From contig JAHFTQ010000005.1 of the NCBI GenBank assembly GCA_023265455.1, positions 1 to 64,000 of the forward strand: 64,000 nt of DNA, in the 5' to 3' direction. The notes below the pieces were generated by a model, which was not told where the DNA came from, did no database searches, and worked only from the letters and a program-made list of their open reading frames with translations. Position 1 is the stretch's first letter. Each line of letters starts with the position of its first letter. The position numbers and the translations under genes are program-made. Shown in pieces: positions 40,955-50,412 of this stretch. The DNA is from Parachlamydiales bacterium (GTDB lineage: Bacteria > Chlamydiota > Chlamydiia > Chlamydiales > Rhabdochlamydiaceae).

Positions 40955-42522
40955 TTCCTTTCATCCACTTGCGCCCATTTGAAGTCAATACCCCCCAGGC
41001 TAGAAAGGACGACATCGTTGATGTGATTGGAGAGGTAAAGCAGCGTGTAGTGAAAGAGCGGAATAATGGGCATCTCTTGGGCTAAAATCTCTTCACACTC
41101 ACGAAAAAGCTTCTGCCGCTCCGCAACATCTTTGACTTCCAGCGCTCGGTCAAGCAGTTCTCGATAATGGGGATTTTCCCAAGCCGTATTATTCGATCCA
41201 CCGGCTTTAAATTTGAAGATTTCAAGAAAGTTCATCCCATCTTTAAAATCGGCCGTCCACGATCCGGCAGCGAGTTGAAAGTTTTTCTTGGAAATTCTGT
41301 CGAAGTAGACTTTTCGCTCGACGGCATGGAGCTGCACTTCGACTCCTAACGCTTGGCGCCATTGCTCTTGCACAGCTTGTGCAATTAAATGGTTCCGCTC
41401 TCCTGCGACATACATTAAAGAAAGGGGAGGCAATGAGTCGCGTTGCAATCCCAGCGCTTTTAAACCCTCTTCAAAAGCTAATCTGGCTTTGTCAATATCT
41501 CCATCGGTAAAATAAGGCTTTTCTTGAACTCCAAGCGAAGGGGGAAGAAGTCCTGTGGCAGGAATTTGTTTTCCTTGTGTCACATGTTCGACAATCTCGG
41601 AGCGTTTAATTGCGAAGGCAAAAGCTTGCCTCATCAGTGGATGACAGAAAATCTCCGATTCGACATTCGTCCGGAAAAAATAAGTCGCTAAAAATGGTTT
41701 GGCCTGGAGCGTTCCTGTGGCTTTTAAATGAGCTAAAGCACCCACAGGTAATGTTCCAAGGGGAGACCCCGCCCAATCGAGCTCTCCCTTCTCGTACATT
41801 TTTAATTCTGTATCTTCGCTGACCATCAGTAAATGGATCTCTTTTAATTTGACGTGATCCAAATCCCAATAGGTAGGATTTTTTGAAATACACATGACGT
41901 CGTTATGCTTCCACTCTTTCAAAACAAAGGGACCATTGCCAGTGAGATGCTCTCCATCATGCGCCCAGTGGTGGTGGGCATCGTCGATTTGCTTAGAGAT
42001 CGGAAAAAATACCGGCAGCGACAGCAAATCTAAAAAGTAAGGAACAGGATATTGCAATTCGACTTGAAGAGTCTTGTCATTCAGGGCTTTGATACCCACC
42101 TCATCCAAACTGATTTTTCCTTCTTTGGCAGCCTTAGCATTTTTAATCACATAGAGTTGAAAAGCTTGATCAGCTGGAAAGTTAGGCTCTAAGACTTTTG
42201 TCCAAGCGTAACTAAAATCGTGCGCAGTGACGGGAGCCCCATTACTCCATTTCGCCTCGCGGAGAGTGAACGTATAAATTTTTCCATCATCTGAGATATC
42301 GACATACTCTGCCATCGCAAGCTCGGCCAGCTCTTGTTGATTGACACGGGTCAGCCCCTCGAAAAGCATTTTAGCAAGTGTCATCGACTGCAAATCCCTT
42401 GCCCTTCTCGGATCTAACGTATGAGGCTCTCCTCCCATATTGATCCTGACAACATTCTCTTGCTTTGCAGCGCATCCAACCAATAAAATAAGAACTACAA
42501 AAAAACTGATGATTTTTTTCAT
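40951..42522 (-). CDS. oppA: Oligopeptide ABC transporter substrate-binding lipoprotein
   Basis: LLVGCAAKQ lipobox; NMGGEPHTLDPRRARD, NGAPVTAHDFSYAWTKVL, LTGNGPFVLKEW. Confidence 0.92.
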   Translation of the reverse strand: MKKIISFFVVLILLVGCAAKQENVVRINMGGEPHTLDPRRARDLQSMTLAKMLFEGLTRVNQQELAELAMAEYVDISDDGKIYTFTLREAKWSNGAPVTAHDFSYAWTKVLEPNFPADQAFQLYVIKNAKAAKEGKISLDEVGIKALNDKTLQVELQYPVPYFLDLLSLPVFFPISKQIDDAHHHWAHDGEHLTGNGPFVLKEWKHNDVMCISKNPTYWDLDHVKLKEIHLLMVSEDTELKMYEKGELDWAGSPLGTLPVGALAHLKATGTLQAKPFLATYFFRTNVESEIFCHPLMRQAFAFAIKRSEIVEHVTQGKQIPATGLLPPSLGVQEKPYFTDGDIDKARLAFEEGLKALGLQRDSLPPLSLMYVAGERNHLIAQAVQEQWRQALGVEVQLHAVERKVYFDRISKKNFQLAAGSWTADFKDGMNFLEIFKFKAGGSNNTAWENPHYRELLDRALEVKDVAERQKLFRECEEILAQEMPIIPLFHYTLLYLSNHINDVVLSSLGGIDFKWAQVDERK

Positions 42523-42567
42523 ACATGTGCCTTCTTTCAAAAAGACTGTAGAGGAGTTCTAACGATA

Positions 42568-43269
42568 ATGTCAACTGCAAGGATTCCCACTCCTATCTTC
42601 AATACCCCTCAGATTCCCTTCCTATCCCTGCCTTTAAAAAAAGATTCACAAAATTTAATTCGCGAAATTGAAATGATTGCTCTACCCGGCACTCCCTTCA
42701 AATGCCTACGTGAGGTGTCTGAGCATATGATTGAAGTTGAGACTCCTGACTATCCTTCATCTACCCCCCTTTATGTCGACCGTAGATTTTTGCAGCCAGG
42801 AACAACGGACCAAGAAAAAACTCTTCCCTCGAAGGCTACGCTCCTAGACTGGCTTGAAAGCTGCGTGGGCATTCGTTATTTCTGGGGAGGTAATTGGAGA
42901 AAGGGCATACCCGAGATGCTCGATTTTTATCCTCATTTGCAAACGGCTTCTCCCGAAGATCAAGACGACGCCCTCTGCCGAGGTGTAGACTGCTCCGGCC
43001 TTCTTTATGAGGCGACCGGTGGTCTCACCCCTCGCAACACCAGTCAGTTGATTCACTATGGAGAGGCTGTCTCTTTTCATGAACTTCAACCTCTAGATCT
43101 GATCGTCTGGAAAGGGCACATGCTGATTGTTTTTTCGAAAGATCTCGTGATTGAGAGTCGAAGAGGTGACGGCGTTGTCATGTCTCCTTTTGAAAAACGG
43201 TATGCAGAGGTTGTGAAGCTGACCGAGGCGGAAAATAAAACCCTTCACTTTCGTCGGTGGTATATTTAA
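42568..43269 (+). CDS. NlpC/P60 family cysteine peptidase
   Basis: YFWGG...CRGVDCSGLLYEATGGLTPRNTSQLIHYGEAV, DLIVWKGHMLIV. Confidence 0.88.
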   Translation: MSTARIPTPIFNTPQIPFLSLPLKKDSQNLIREIEMIALPGTPFKCLREVSEHMIEVETPDYPSSTPLYVDRRFLQPGTTDQEKTLPSKATLLDWLESCVGIRYFWGGNWRKGIPEMLDFYPHLQTASPEDQDDALCRGVDCSGLLYEATGGLTPRNTSQLIHYGEAVSFHELQPLDLIVWKGHMLIVFSKDLVIESRRGDGVVMSPFEKRYAEVVKLTEAENKTLHFRRWYI

Positions 43270-44916
43270 GTGAAAAAAATAATATGCCTTATTTCTTTTT
43301 GTTCTATTTTAATAGCTTCAATTTATTTCTATCAGAGAAGCCCTGGGCCAAAGCCCAACGACTGGAATTCTTTAAATAGCAAAGTTGGAGGTCGATTAAT
43401 TAAGAGTCCGTCTTATGATGAAGCCACCCTCACAAAATTACAAAGCCCCTTTGCCATTCAGGACTATCCTTGGGCTACACAATCCACCGGTTGGCTGAAG
43501 GCGTGGTCTGTTGCAGTGAGCCCCTACACAGTTGCTGTGCAAAACACGGATGATATAGTGGCTGCTGTAAAATTTGCAAAAAAACACCATTTAAAGCTTG
43601 TGATCAAGGGGACCGGTCATGATTATTTAGGACGCTCTAATGCACCAGATTCACTGCTTGTTTGGACACACAACATGCGTGATGTCCATGTGCATGATCG
43701 ATTTATTCCTCAAGGAGCTCCAGACGAAGCAACGGGTGTAAATGCGGTTACCATACAAGCAGGGGCTCGCTGGATTGAAGTCTACGAAGAAGTCACAACC
43801 AAGAACAGTCGTTATGTCCAAGGTGGGGGCTGTACATCTGTAGGAGCTGTTGGGGGATTTTTGCAAGGTGGCGGCTTTGGAAGTTTTTCCAAAAAATATG
43901 GAATGGCTGCGGGAAGTTTACTTGAAGCAGAAGTCGTGGTTGCCAGTGGTGAAATCTTAATTGCCAATCAATACCAGAATACAGATCTTTTTTGGGCACT
44001 TAAAGGAGGGGGCGGTGGAACGTTTGGGATCGTCTCCAAAGCCACCTTGCAAACGCATGATTTGCCTAATTATTTTGGAAGTCTTCAAGGGAAGATCACC
44101 GCAAATACAGATGAAGATTTTGAAACCCTATTGGGATACTTTATTACATTTTATCATGAAAACTTAAACAACGAGCATTGGGGAGAACAAATTAAACTAA
44201 AGCCTAACAACTCGCTTGATCTCTCTTTATTATTCCAAGGGTTGAGTGAAAAAGAAGTTGAGGACATCTGGAAGCCGTTCAATCAGTGGATGGAAGAGCG
44301 CAACAAATCTTATACCATCGACTTAAGTTACTTCACCTTCCCTCCAAATAAATTATGGGACTATGATTATTTGACAGCCCATTACCCCAATTCTATAGAA
44401 GGAAAAAATAAATTGTTCTATTGGTCAGGCGATCAAGCAGAGGTGTTGGCCTATTGGTATACGTACCAGTCTTGCTGGATACCTAGTGCTCTCTTTGATA
44501 AAAATGCCTCCAAAACATTTGCCCATACCCTATTTAATGCTTCGCGGCACTGGGAATTTTCACTCCATTTTAACAAAGGGTTGGCAGGTGCTTCCGCCGA
44601 AGCCCTCAAAAGTGCACAAGATACCTCTATCAATCCCGCCGTTATCGATGCAGCAGCTTTGGCAATCTTTGGTGCTTTCACGCATGAAGCTAACATTGAA
44701 AAAGGATTAGAACAGATTCACAAAGTCAACACGGCCGTAAAAATCATAACTGATTTCATACCAGGCTCTGGTTCTTATTCAAATGAGACCAATTATTTTC
44801 AAAAGGACTGGCAGCAAGCTTTCTGGGGAAAGAACTACCCTAGATTGCTTGAGATCAAGAAAAAATACGATCCTGAGGGCTTCTTTCAGTGTCATCACTC
44901 AGTCGGAAGCCTGTAG
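43270..44916 (+). CDS. FAD-linked oxidase with berberine-bridge-enzyme (BBE) C-terminus
   Basis: VIKGTGHDYLGRS, GGGCTSVGAVGGFLQGGGFGSFSKKYG; C-term NYFQKDWQQAFWGKNYPRLLEIKKKYDPEGFFQCHHSVG. Confidence 0.88.
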   Translation: MKKIICLISFCSILIASIYFYQRSPGPKPNDWNSLNSKVGGRLIKSPSYDEATLTKLQSPFAIQDYPWATQSTGWLKAWSVAVSPYTVAVQNTDDIVAAVKFAKKHHLKLVIKGTGHDYLGRSNAPDSLLVWTHNMRDVHVHDRFIPQGAPDEATGVNAVTIQAGARWIEVYEEVTTKNSRYVQGGGCTSVGAVGGFLQGGGFGSFSKKYGMAAGSLLEAEVVVASGEILIANQYQNTDLFWALKGGGGGTFGIVSKATLQTHDLPNYFGSLQGKITANTDEDFETLLGYFITFYHENLNNEHWGEQIKLKPNNSLDLSLLFQGLSEKEVEDIWKPFNQWMEERNKSYTIDLSYFTFPPNKLWDYDYLTAHYPNSIEGKNKLFYWSGDQAEVLAYWYTYQSCWIPSALFDKNASKTFAHTLFNASRHWEFSLHFNKGLAGASAEALKSAQDTSINPAVIDAAALAIFGAFTHEANIEKGLEQIHKVNTAVKIITDFIPGSGSYSNETNYFQKDWQQAFWGKNYPRLLEIKKKYDPEGFFQCHHSVGSL

Positions 44917-45756
44917 CCCATACTCCCAAGCACCTAGCAGTGGTAGGCTTTCATTCAGAACGACATGCACAGGAATCTGCTTAAGAAGAGATTCAAAGCG
45001 CCCCTTATCCACAAAGGCTTTCATAAAGCCTCCGTTTTGGAGCTCTTTGACAATCTTCGGTGCGATCCCTCCCGCAAGATAAAGACCGCCCCTCGTCAAA
45101 AATTGTAATGCCACGTTGCCCGCAGCCGCCCCATACAAGGTCGCAAACCACTCCAGAACTTCTGGTGATTGATTTCCCCTAAAGTTGTAAAGCTGCTTGA
45201 CTCCCATCCCTGAAACGACATGCTCGACCGACACATGACCGAATTTTTCATGAAGGTATTGCCACAACTCTCTTTCCTGAGCATCTCGGGGAGCAAAATC
45301 GGCATGCCCGCCTTCCGAAGCAAAAGGATGGTGACGCTTTCCATCCCAATAAAGACCTGCCATGCCAAGACCTGTTCCCGCAGCTAAAATTGCCTGATTG
45401 CCGGACTGTTTTCGACCCACATTTAAAGTCTCAAGATCTTGCGGTCCCAACCTTCTGAGGCCCCACCCCGCAGCTTCTAAATCATTCAACAGATCGACTC
45501 TGGGGATCTTGTGTCTTTTTTCTAACGCAGCCGCATCAATTTTCCAGCTTAAGTTGGTCATTTGACACATCCGATCCTCTACAGGCCCCGCAAGTGCCAA
45601 ACAAGCCCTTTGAACCGGACGGTCGATAAATTTTTCCAAAATTTCACTGAAATCTTGAAAATGCTCGCATAAAAACTTGTCCTCTTTGACAATGCGCCCA
45701 TCTTCTATCAACGCCAGATTTGCTTTCGTTCCGCCAATGTCTCCCACAATCAACAT
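44899..45756 (-). CDS. glk: Glucokinase
   Basis: LIVGDIGGTKANLALIEDG, LAAGTGLGMAGLYWDG, SEGGHADFAPRD. Confidence 0.93.
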   Translation of the reverse strand: MLIVGDIGGTKANLALIEDGRIVKEDKFLCEHFQDFSEILEKFIDRPVQRACLALAGPVEDRMCQMTNLSWKIDAAALEKRHKIPRVDLLNDLEAAGWGLRRLGPQDLETLNVGRKQSGNQAILAAGTGLGMAGLYWDGKRHHPFASEGGHADFAPRDAQERELWQYLHEKFGHVSVEHVVSGMGVKQLYNFRGNQSPEVLEWFATLYGAAAGNVALQFLTRGGLYLAGGIAPKIVKELQNGGFMKAFVDKGRFESLLKQIPVHVVLNESLPLLGAWEYGLQASD

Positions 45757-45817
45757 ATAATTCCTACTTGACGATAAGCCTTTTCCAAGTCAAGCTATTT
45801 AGAAAAGGAGTCTCTAT

Positions 45818-46882
45818 ATGGCACAGCAGGATCTTGGAAAAAAGAAAGCTTTAGAAGCTGCGATCGCACTCATTGAAAAGCAGTTCGGGGAAAATTCGAT
45901 TATGACGTTGGGGAAACACTCCGTCTCGCATGAAATTAGTGTGATCAAAACAGGATCCGTCGCTCTTGATATCGCCCTCGGTATCGGCGGAGTCCCCCGA
46001 GGAAGAATTGTTGAAATCTACGGCCCTGAATCTTCTGGTAAATCGACCCTTGCAACCCACATCGTTGCTAATGCACAAAAAAATGGCGGTCTTGCCGCTT
46101 ACATCGATGCTGAGCACGCCCTCGACCCCGGCTATGCCGCAAAAATTGGTGTCAACATCGATGAGCTCTTGATCTCACAACCGAGCTCTGGAGAAGAGGC
46201 TCTTAACATCGCTGAGATGCTCGCACGCTCCAACGCTGTTGACGTCATCGTTATCGACTCCGTTGCAGCTCTTGTTCCCAAAAGCGAACTCGAAGGCGAA
46301 ATCGGCGATCAATTCATGGGTCTGCAAGCCCGGATGATGTCACAAGCTCTTCGCAAACTGACTTCATCTCTTTCCAAAAGCAACACCTGCGCAGTCTTCA
46401 TCAACCAGATCCGAGAAAAAATCGGCGTCATGTTCGGCAATCCCGAAACAACCACCGGTGGAAAAGCCCTCAAGTTTTATTCTTCCATCCGGATGGACAT
46501 CCGCCGCACCGGCAGCATTAAAGGAGCTGATAACCTCGACATTGGTAACCGCGTCAAAGTGAAAGTCGTTAAAAATAAAATGGCGCCCCCTTTCCAAGTC
46601 GCAGAGTTCGACATCATGTTCAACGAGGGGATTTCAAGGCTCGGCTCAATCATCGATCTTGGCGTTGAATATGGCATCATTGGGAAGAAGGGATCTTGGC
46701 TCAACTACGGAGAGCACCGCCTCGGACAAGGGAAAGAAGCCGTCCGCGAAGAGCTCCGCAAACACCCCAAGATGGCCGACGAGATCGAAAAAGCCCTCCT
46801 CACAGCCGCTGCTGAAAAAAAACCTCTCAATAAGGCGGAAGAGCCCGCCACTGCCGAGGAGCTCGCTGCACAACTTCAATAA
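45818..46882 (+). CDS. recA: Recombinase A
   Basis: [63 protein letters not shown]. Confidence 0.99.
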   Translation: MAQQDLGKKKALEAAIALIEKQFGENSIMTLGKHSVSHEISVIKTGSVALDIALGIGGVPRGRIVEIYGPESSGKSTLATHIVANAQKNGGLAAYIDAEHALDPGYAAKIGVNIDELLISQPSSGEEALNIAEMLARSNAVDVIVIDSVAALVPKSELEGEIGDQFMGLQARMMSQALRKLTSSLSKSNTCAVFINQIREKIGVMFGNPETTTGGKALKFYSSIRMDIRRTGSIKGADNLDIGNRVKVKVVKNKMAPPFQVAEFDIMFNEGISRLGSIIDLGVEYGIIGKKGSWLNYGEHRLGQGKEAVREELRKHPKMADEIEKALLTAAAEKKPLNKAEEPATAEELAAQLQ

Positions 46883-46888
46883 GATTTA

Positions 46889-47647
46889 ATGAAACATTTT
46901 CTAATGAGTTCTGGGGTGCTAGTAGTCGCGTTAATGGCTATTTTTTGGTATTTCATAGCTCATAAGGTATCTTGTCAGGGAGATTTGGCTAAAATCAAAG
47001 CTCCCTTGATTATCTTTGACTTTGATGGAACCATTTGTCCTTCGTATCGTCTTTTGATCGCTCAAGTCAATCTCTTAGCCGGTGAGTATCATCTAAGAAA
47101 AATAGGGAATGAAGAAATTGAAGATTTTAGGGATATGAGCCCTAAAAAGATGATGCAAACCCTTGGATTATCAACGGTCAAGCTACCATTCTTTTTGAGA
47201 AAAATTCGCCGCAATGCACAAAAACAACTTTTAGAATTAAAGCCCGTTGAGGGCATAACAGAGGTGCTCCTAGAATTAAAGTCTCAAGGGTATTCCCTGG
47301 GAATTTTGAGTTCGAATTCGGAAGAAAACGTTCTTCTATACCTTCAAAGATATAAAATCGATATTTTTGATTTTGTTTTTACAGGAAATAATATTTTTGG
47401 AAAAGACAAACATCTCAAATCTATTCTAAAAAAAATTAAATTAGATCCTCAAGGAAAAAAAGTGGTCTATGTTGGAGATGAGATCCGAGATATGGAAGCA
47501 GCGCGAAAAGCAGGATTAATTAATGTTGGCGTAAGCTGGGGATATAATTCTCTAAACTTACTCCGCCAGAGTCAACCCCAGTTTTTATTTGAAAATCCCC
47601 CTCAACTCCTATTCCTTGCAAATACCGCTGAGGGCCTCGCCAAATGA
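46889..47647 (+). CDS. HAD-family hydrolase (phosphoglycolate phosphatase-like) with N-terminal anchor
   Basis: IFDFDGTICPSY, LGILSSNSEEN, VVYVGDEIRDMEAARKAGL. Confidence 0.88.
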   Translation: MKHFLMSSGVLVVALMAIFWYFIAHKVSCQGDLAKIKAPLIIFDFDGTICPSYRLLIAQVNLLAGEYHLRKIGNEEIEDFRDMSPKKMMQTLGLSTVKLPFFLRKIRRNAQKQLLELKPVEGITEVLLELKSQGYSLGILSSNSEENVLLYLQRYKIDIFDFVFTGNNIFGKDKHLKSILKKIKLDPQGKKVVYVGDEIRDMEAARKAGLINVGVSWGYNSLNLLRQSQPQFLFENPPQLLFLANTAEGLAK

Positions 47648-48081
47648 AAGAGTTGAAAGGTAGAATTTGGAAAGATCCCGATAGTTCATGGTGGCTCATC
47701 GAAATTTCTTTTTTAGATGTCATGACTCAGGGAAAAACCAGAAAAAATGCTTTAGAAATGATTGAAGATGCCGTGATGGAACTCTTAAAAGATTCTTATG
47801 AGGATCGGTTGGTTAAACAATTTCAGCTGACTGTCAATCTATATAAAGATGGTGTTATCGGCATGGGAGCTTCCGATGAAAACCTTCTCTTTGCTCTTGG
47901 TCTTAAAAGACAGAGGTTAAGAAGTGGGTCAACGATCCGAGATGTTTCAAAAAGATTAAAGTCAAAATCTCCCAACGCTTACGCGCGTTATGAAAATGCA
48001 CAGGCAAGACCCAGTTTCGAAAAATATGCTCAGCTTCTGCACGCAGCAAACCCTAACAGAAGATCTTTATTGGTCAGTTAA
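47644..48081 (+). CDS. HicB-like antitoxin-fold protein with C-terminal HTH-like region
   Basis: GRIWKDPDSSWWLIEISFLDVMTQGKTRKNALEMIEDAVMELL (partial RNase-H/HicB fold), C-term ALGLKRQRLRSGSTIRDVSKRL...YARYENAQARPSFEKYAQLL. Confidence 0.7.
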   Translation: MKELKGRIWKDPDSSWWLIEISFLDVMTQGKTRKNALEMIEDAVMELLKDSYEDRLVKQFQLTVNLYKDGVIGMGASDENLLFALGLKRQRLRSGSTIRDVSKRLKSKSPNAYARYENAQARPSFEKYAQLLHAANPNRRSLLVS

Positions 48082-48119
48082 AGTGAAGAAAAATTCCTAA
48101 CAGCTAACTGATGGAGCAT
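48080..48119. repeat. Left direct repeat of the ispA-3'-end islet
   Basis: AAAGTGAAGAAAAATTCCTAACAGCTAACTGATGGAGCAT; 38/40 identical to 49509-49548. Confidence 0.95.
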
Positions 48120-48156
48120 TTTGAACTTTTCAAAAAATACTACTGAAGAGTACAAT

Positions 48157-48222
48157 AGTTTTATCACCCGCATGGAGACCCCATGCGAAAGCCACGGGCT
48201 CCGGCTCGTGGTTTCTTTTTTT
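48157..48222 (+). ncRNA. Candidate structured leader/small RNA: two tandem hairpins ending in a U-run
   Basis: TACAAT -10-like at 48151-48156; hairpin CGCATGG-agacc-CCATGCG (48169-48187); hairpin CCACGGGC-TCCG-GCTCGTGG (48192-48211, UNCG-type loop) followed by TTTCTTTTTTT. Confidence 0.55.
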
Positions 48223-48235
48223 AAATGGATCTAGC

Positions 48236-48880
48236 ATGCAACGAAAGCGCGTCATCTCCTTTATTGATGGGTTCAATCTCTATCACGCTATAGATAAACT
48301 TCGACGTCCCGAACTGAAATGGCTTAACTTAATAACTCTTTCCCAAACATTTATCAAACCTCTTTCTGAAAAGCTTGTAACCGCATATTATTTTTCTGCT
48401 TATGCAGATCATATGTCCGAGCCAGTTCAAAAACGGCAAAAGACTTATGTCCAGGCTTTAGCACTGCAAGGAATTCAACCTATTCTCGGGCTATTCAAAA
48501 TGAAAAATAAAAAGTGCCCTGAATGTCGTCATCGATGGATTGGTCATGAAGAAAAAGAAACCGACTCCAATATCTCCTTGTTTCTTCTTGATCTAGCTTA
48601 CCAGAATGCTTTTGATCGTGCGTTGATCATATCTAATGACTCTGATCTTGCTCCAGCTATAAGAATGGTACGAAGCCGTTTTCCAGAAAAAGACCTTACG
48701 ACGGTAGCTCCCCCTCATTGCTACCATAGTAACGAATTGATTAGAGCCTCTTCTAGTAAGACAAAGATCCGAATCGAACATCTTGAACGTTGTCTTTTAC
48801 CAGCAGCTGTAACCGATGCTTCACGTTTGGTTTCAATATCTCGTCCGAAAGAATACACCCCTGCCGTTATCGTACACTAA
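48236..48880 (+). CDS. NYN (LabA/DUF88-like) PIN-fold ribonuclease-like protein
   Basis: VISFIDGFNLYHAIDKL, KETDSNISLFLLDLAYQNAFDRALIISNDSDLAPAIRMVRS. Confidence 0.85.
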   Translation: MQRKRVISFIDGFNLYHAIDKLRRPELKWLNLITLSQTFIKPLSEKLVTAYYFSAYADHMSEPVQKRQKTYVQALALQGIQPILGLFKMKNKKCPECRHRWIGHEEKETDSNISLFLLDLAYQNAFDRALIISNDSDLAPAIRMVRSRFPEKDLTTVAPPHCYHSNELIRASSSKTKIRIEHLERCLLPAAVTDASRLVSISRPKEYTPAVIVH

Positions 48881-49497
48881 GGTTGTAGCCATTGGTGATG
48901 CCAAAGGCCCTCCATTAGATCGTATCTCACTCTTTTATGAAAACGATCCTTGCATCCCTGCCAAAATTCAATTGTTTCAAGAATAAGGTGGTAAGCACGC
49001 CAACTGCCCGGTCGTTCGATTTTATTTTTTTCATTAGCTAACTTGATGATTTTTTCCTTTAGTTCTCTTTCATCAGTTAGTGGAGAACTTTGTTTTGAAA
49101 TTGCAGAAACAGATTGGGCATCTCGAGTTCGTTCTTGAAAAAATTGATCCGCTACTTCTGATGAAAGTAGGTTGACCCGGCCAGCAAAATTAATTTGCTG
49201 AATAGTCTCTCTCCACCAGAGAGTTCCCGCAGCCCAAGGATTAGACGCTAAATTTTTTCCTTTTACACTTTCTTGATTTGTAGTGAAAGTAACGCCCTTC
49301 TCATCGCTAGTTTTAAGTAAAACAACCCGACTCGAAGGCCGACCAGAAATATTTACTGTAGATAATACAAAACCTCGAGGTTCACTTACCTTCAGGCTAT
49401 CAGCTGTTTCAAGCCATTTTTGTAATAACACAAGGGGATTGTCAGGAAGGTTATCAAATCCTGATCTAGCAAGCGTAGGATCGCCGGTAAGAGTCAT
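48877..49497 (-). CDS. pdxH: Pyridoxamine 5'-phosphate oxidase family (PdxH/PhzG-like)
   Basis: RPSSRVVLLKTSDEKGVTFTTNQESVKGKNLASNPWAAGTLWW, IEFWQGCKDRFHKRVRY. Confidence 0.82.
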   Translation of the reverse strand: MTLTGDPTLARSGFDNLPDNPLVLLQKWLETADSLKVSEPRGFVLSTVNISGRPSSRVVLLKTSDEKGVTFTTNQESVKGKNLASNPWAAGTLWWRETIQQINFAGRVNLLSSEVADQFFQERTRDAQSVSAISKQSSPLTDERELKEKIIKLANEKNKIERPGSWRAYHLILETIEFWQGCKDRFHKRVRYDLMEGLWHHQWLQP

Positions 49498-49506
49498 GTG
49501 GTCCTG

Positions 49507-50412
49507 TCAAAGTGAGGAAAAGTTCCTAACAGCTAACTGATGGAGCATGTCGCACATCTTCTTAAACGAAGGCGTGTCAAGACCCAGCTCCATTAGAGTT
49601 ATCTTAAGAAGCTTGAGTTCTTCTTCAAAGACCCCTAGAGCGCGATCTTTGCCGATATGCTGGGCAAGGTTAATCTCGCGCCGATTCTTCTCGTCTTGGA
49701 CCATATCTCCTAGGTCGTCAGCGATCTGAAAAGCCATTCCAAAGTGGTAGGCGCTTTTCTTGACCTGTTCGAGCCGGTAGGTATCACCACCTCCGAAGAG
49801 CCAGCCAAAAACAAAGGAGACCTCAAAGAGTGTTACGGTCTTTTTATAAATCACTTGGCGTAGCATCTCAAGAGTTAGATTGGGTGGGAAAAGATCAAAG
49901 AATTGCCCCCCTGTTGCGCCTGAAATTCCCGCGCAGCGTGTCGCTTGCTCAAGAGCCAAAATTCCTGCTTGATCGGCCATCTCCCGAAAAGGAGGCTCGG
50001 CCTCTCTCATCCGAAGAGTGTTCGTATGAATCTTCTCAAATGCTGAGCAAATGAGCGCATAACTTGATAACAGCGCAATCGATTCCCCGTAGATCTTGTG
50101 GATCGTCGGCTGACTGCGCCTTTCGTCTTCATTGTCCATGCAAGGAAGGTCATCAACAATCAAAGAGGCAGTGTGGAAAAATTCAACGGATAAGGCTGCA
50201 TCCAAAACGTTGAGGCCATTTCCTAAAGCCTCTGCCACTAATAGCACGAGCAAAGGACGAAACCTTTTGCCTCCGCTTTTAAGAGCGTATTCACACGCAT
50301 CACGGAGCTTTGTTTTTTCTCCCAAGCTCAGAATACTCTTGGCGATCTCTTGTTCGATTTTATCACGGTGGGAATAGAAATGAGAGACTCTTTGCAATTC
50401 AACAGTTGTCAT
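49507..50412 (-). CDS. ispA: Polyprenyl (farnesyl/geranylgeranyl) diphosphate synthase
   Basis: ALKSGGKRFRPLLVLLV, LIVDDLPCMDNEDERRSQPTIHK, FQIADDLGDMVQDE. Confidence 0.95.
   Translation of the reverse strand: MTTVELQRVSHFYSHRDKIEQEIAKSILSLGEKTKLRDACEYALKSGGKRFRPLLVLLVAEALGNGLNVLDAALSVEFFHTASLIVDDLPCMDNEDERRSQPTIHKIYGESIALLSSYALICSAFEKIHTNTLRMREAEPPFREMADQAGILALEQATRCAGISGATGGQFFDLFPPNLTLEMLRQVIYKKTVTLFEVSFVFGWLFGGGDTYRLEQVKKSAYHFGMAFQIADDLGDMVQDEKNRREINLAQHIGKDRALGVFEEELKLLKITLMELGLDTPSFKKMCDMLHQLAVRNFSSL
49509..49548. repeat. Right direct repeat of the ispA-3'-end islet (3' end of intact ispA)
   Basis: AAAGTGAGGAAAAGTTCCTAACAGCTAACTGATGGAGCAT. Confidence 0.95.

Noticed and set aside
45757-45817. 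LexA/SOS box upstream of recA
   Set aside because: Only a weak CTTGAC/GTCAAG inverted pair; no recognisable SOS box.
48157-48222. Retron-type ncRNA
   Set aside because: No reverse transcriptase ORF nearby.
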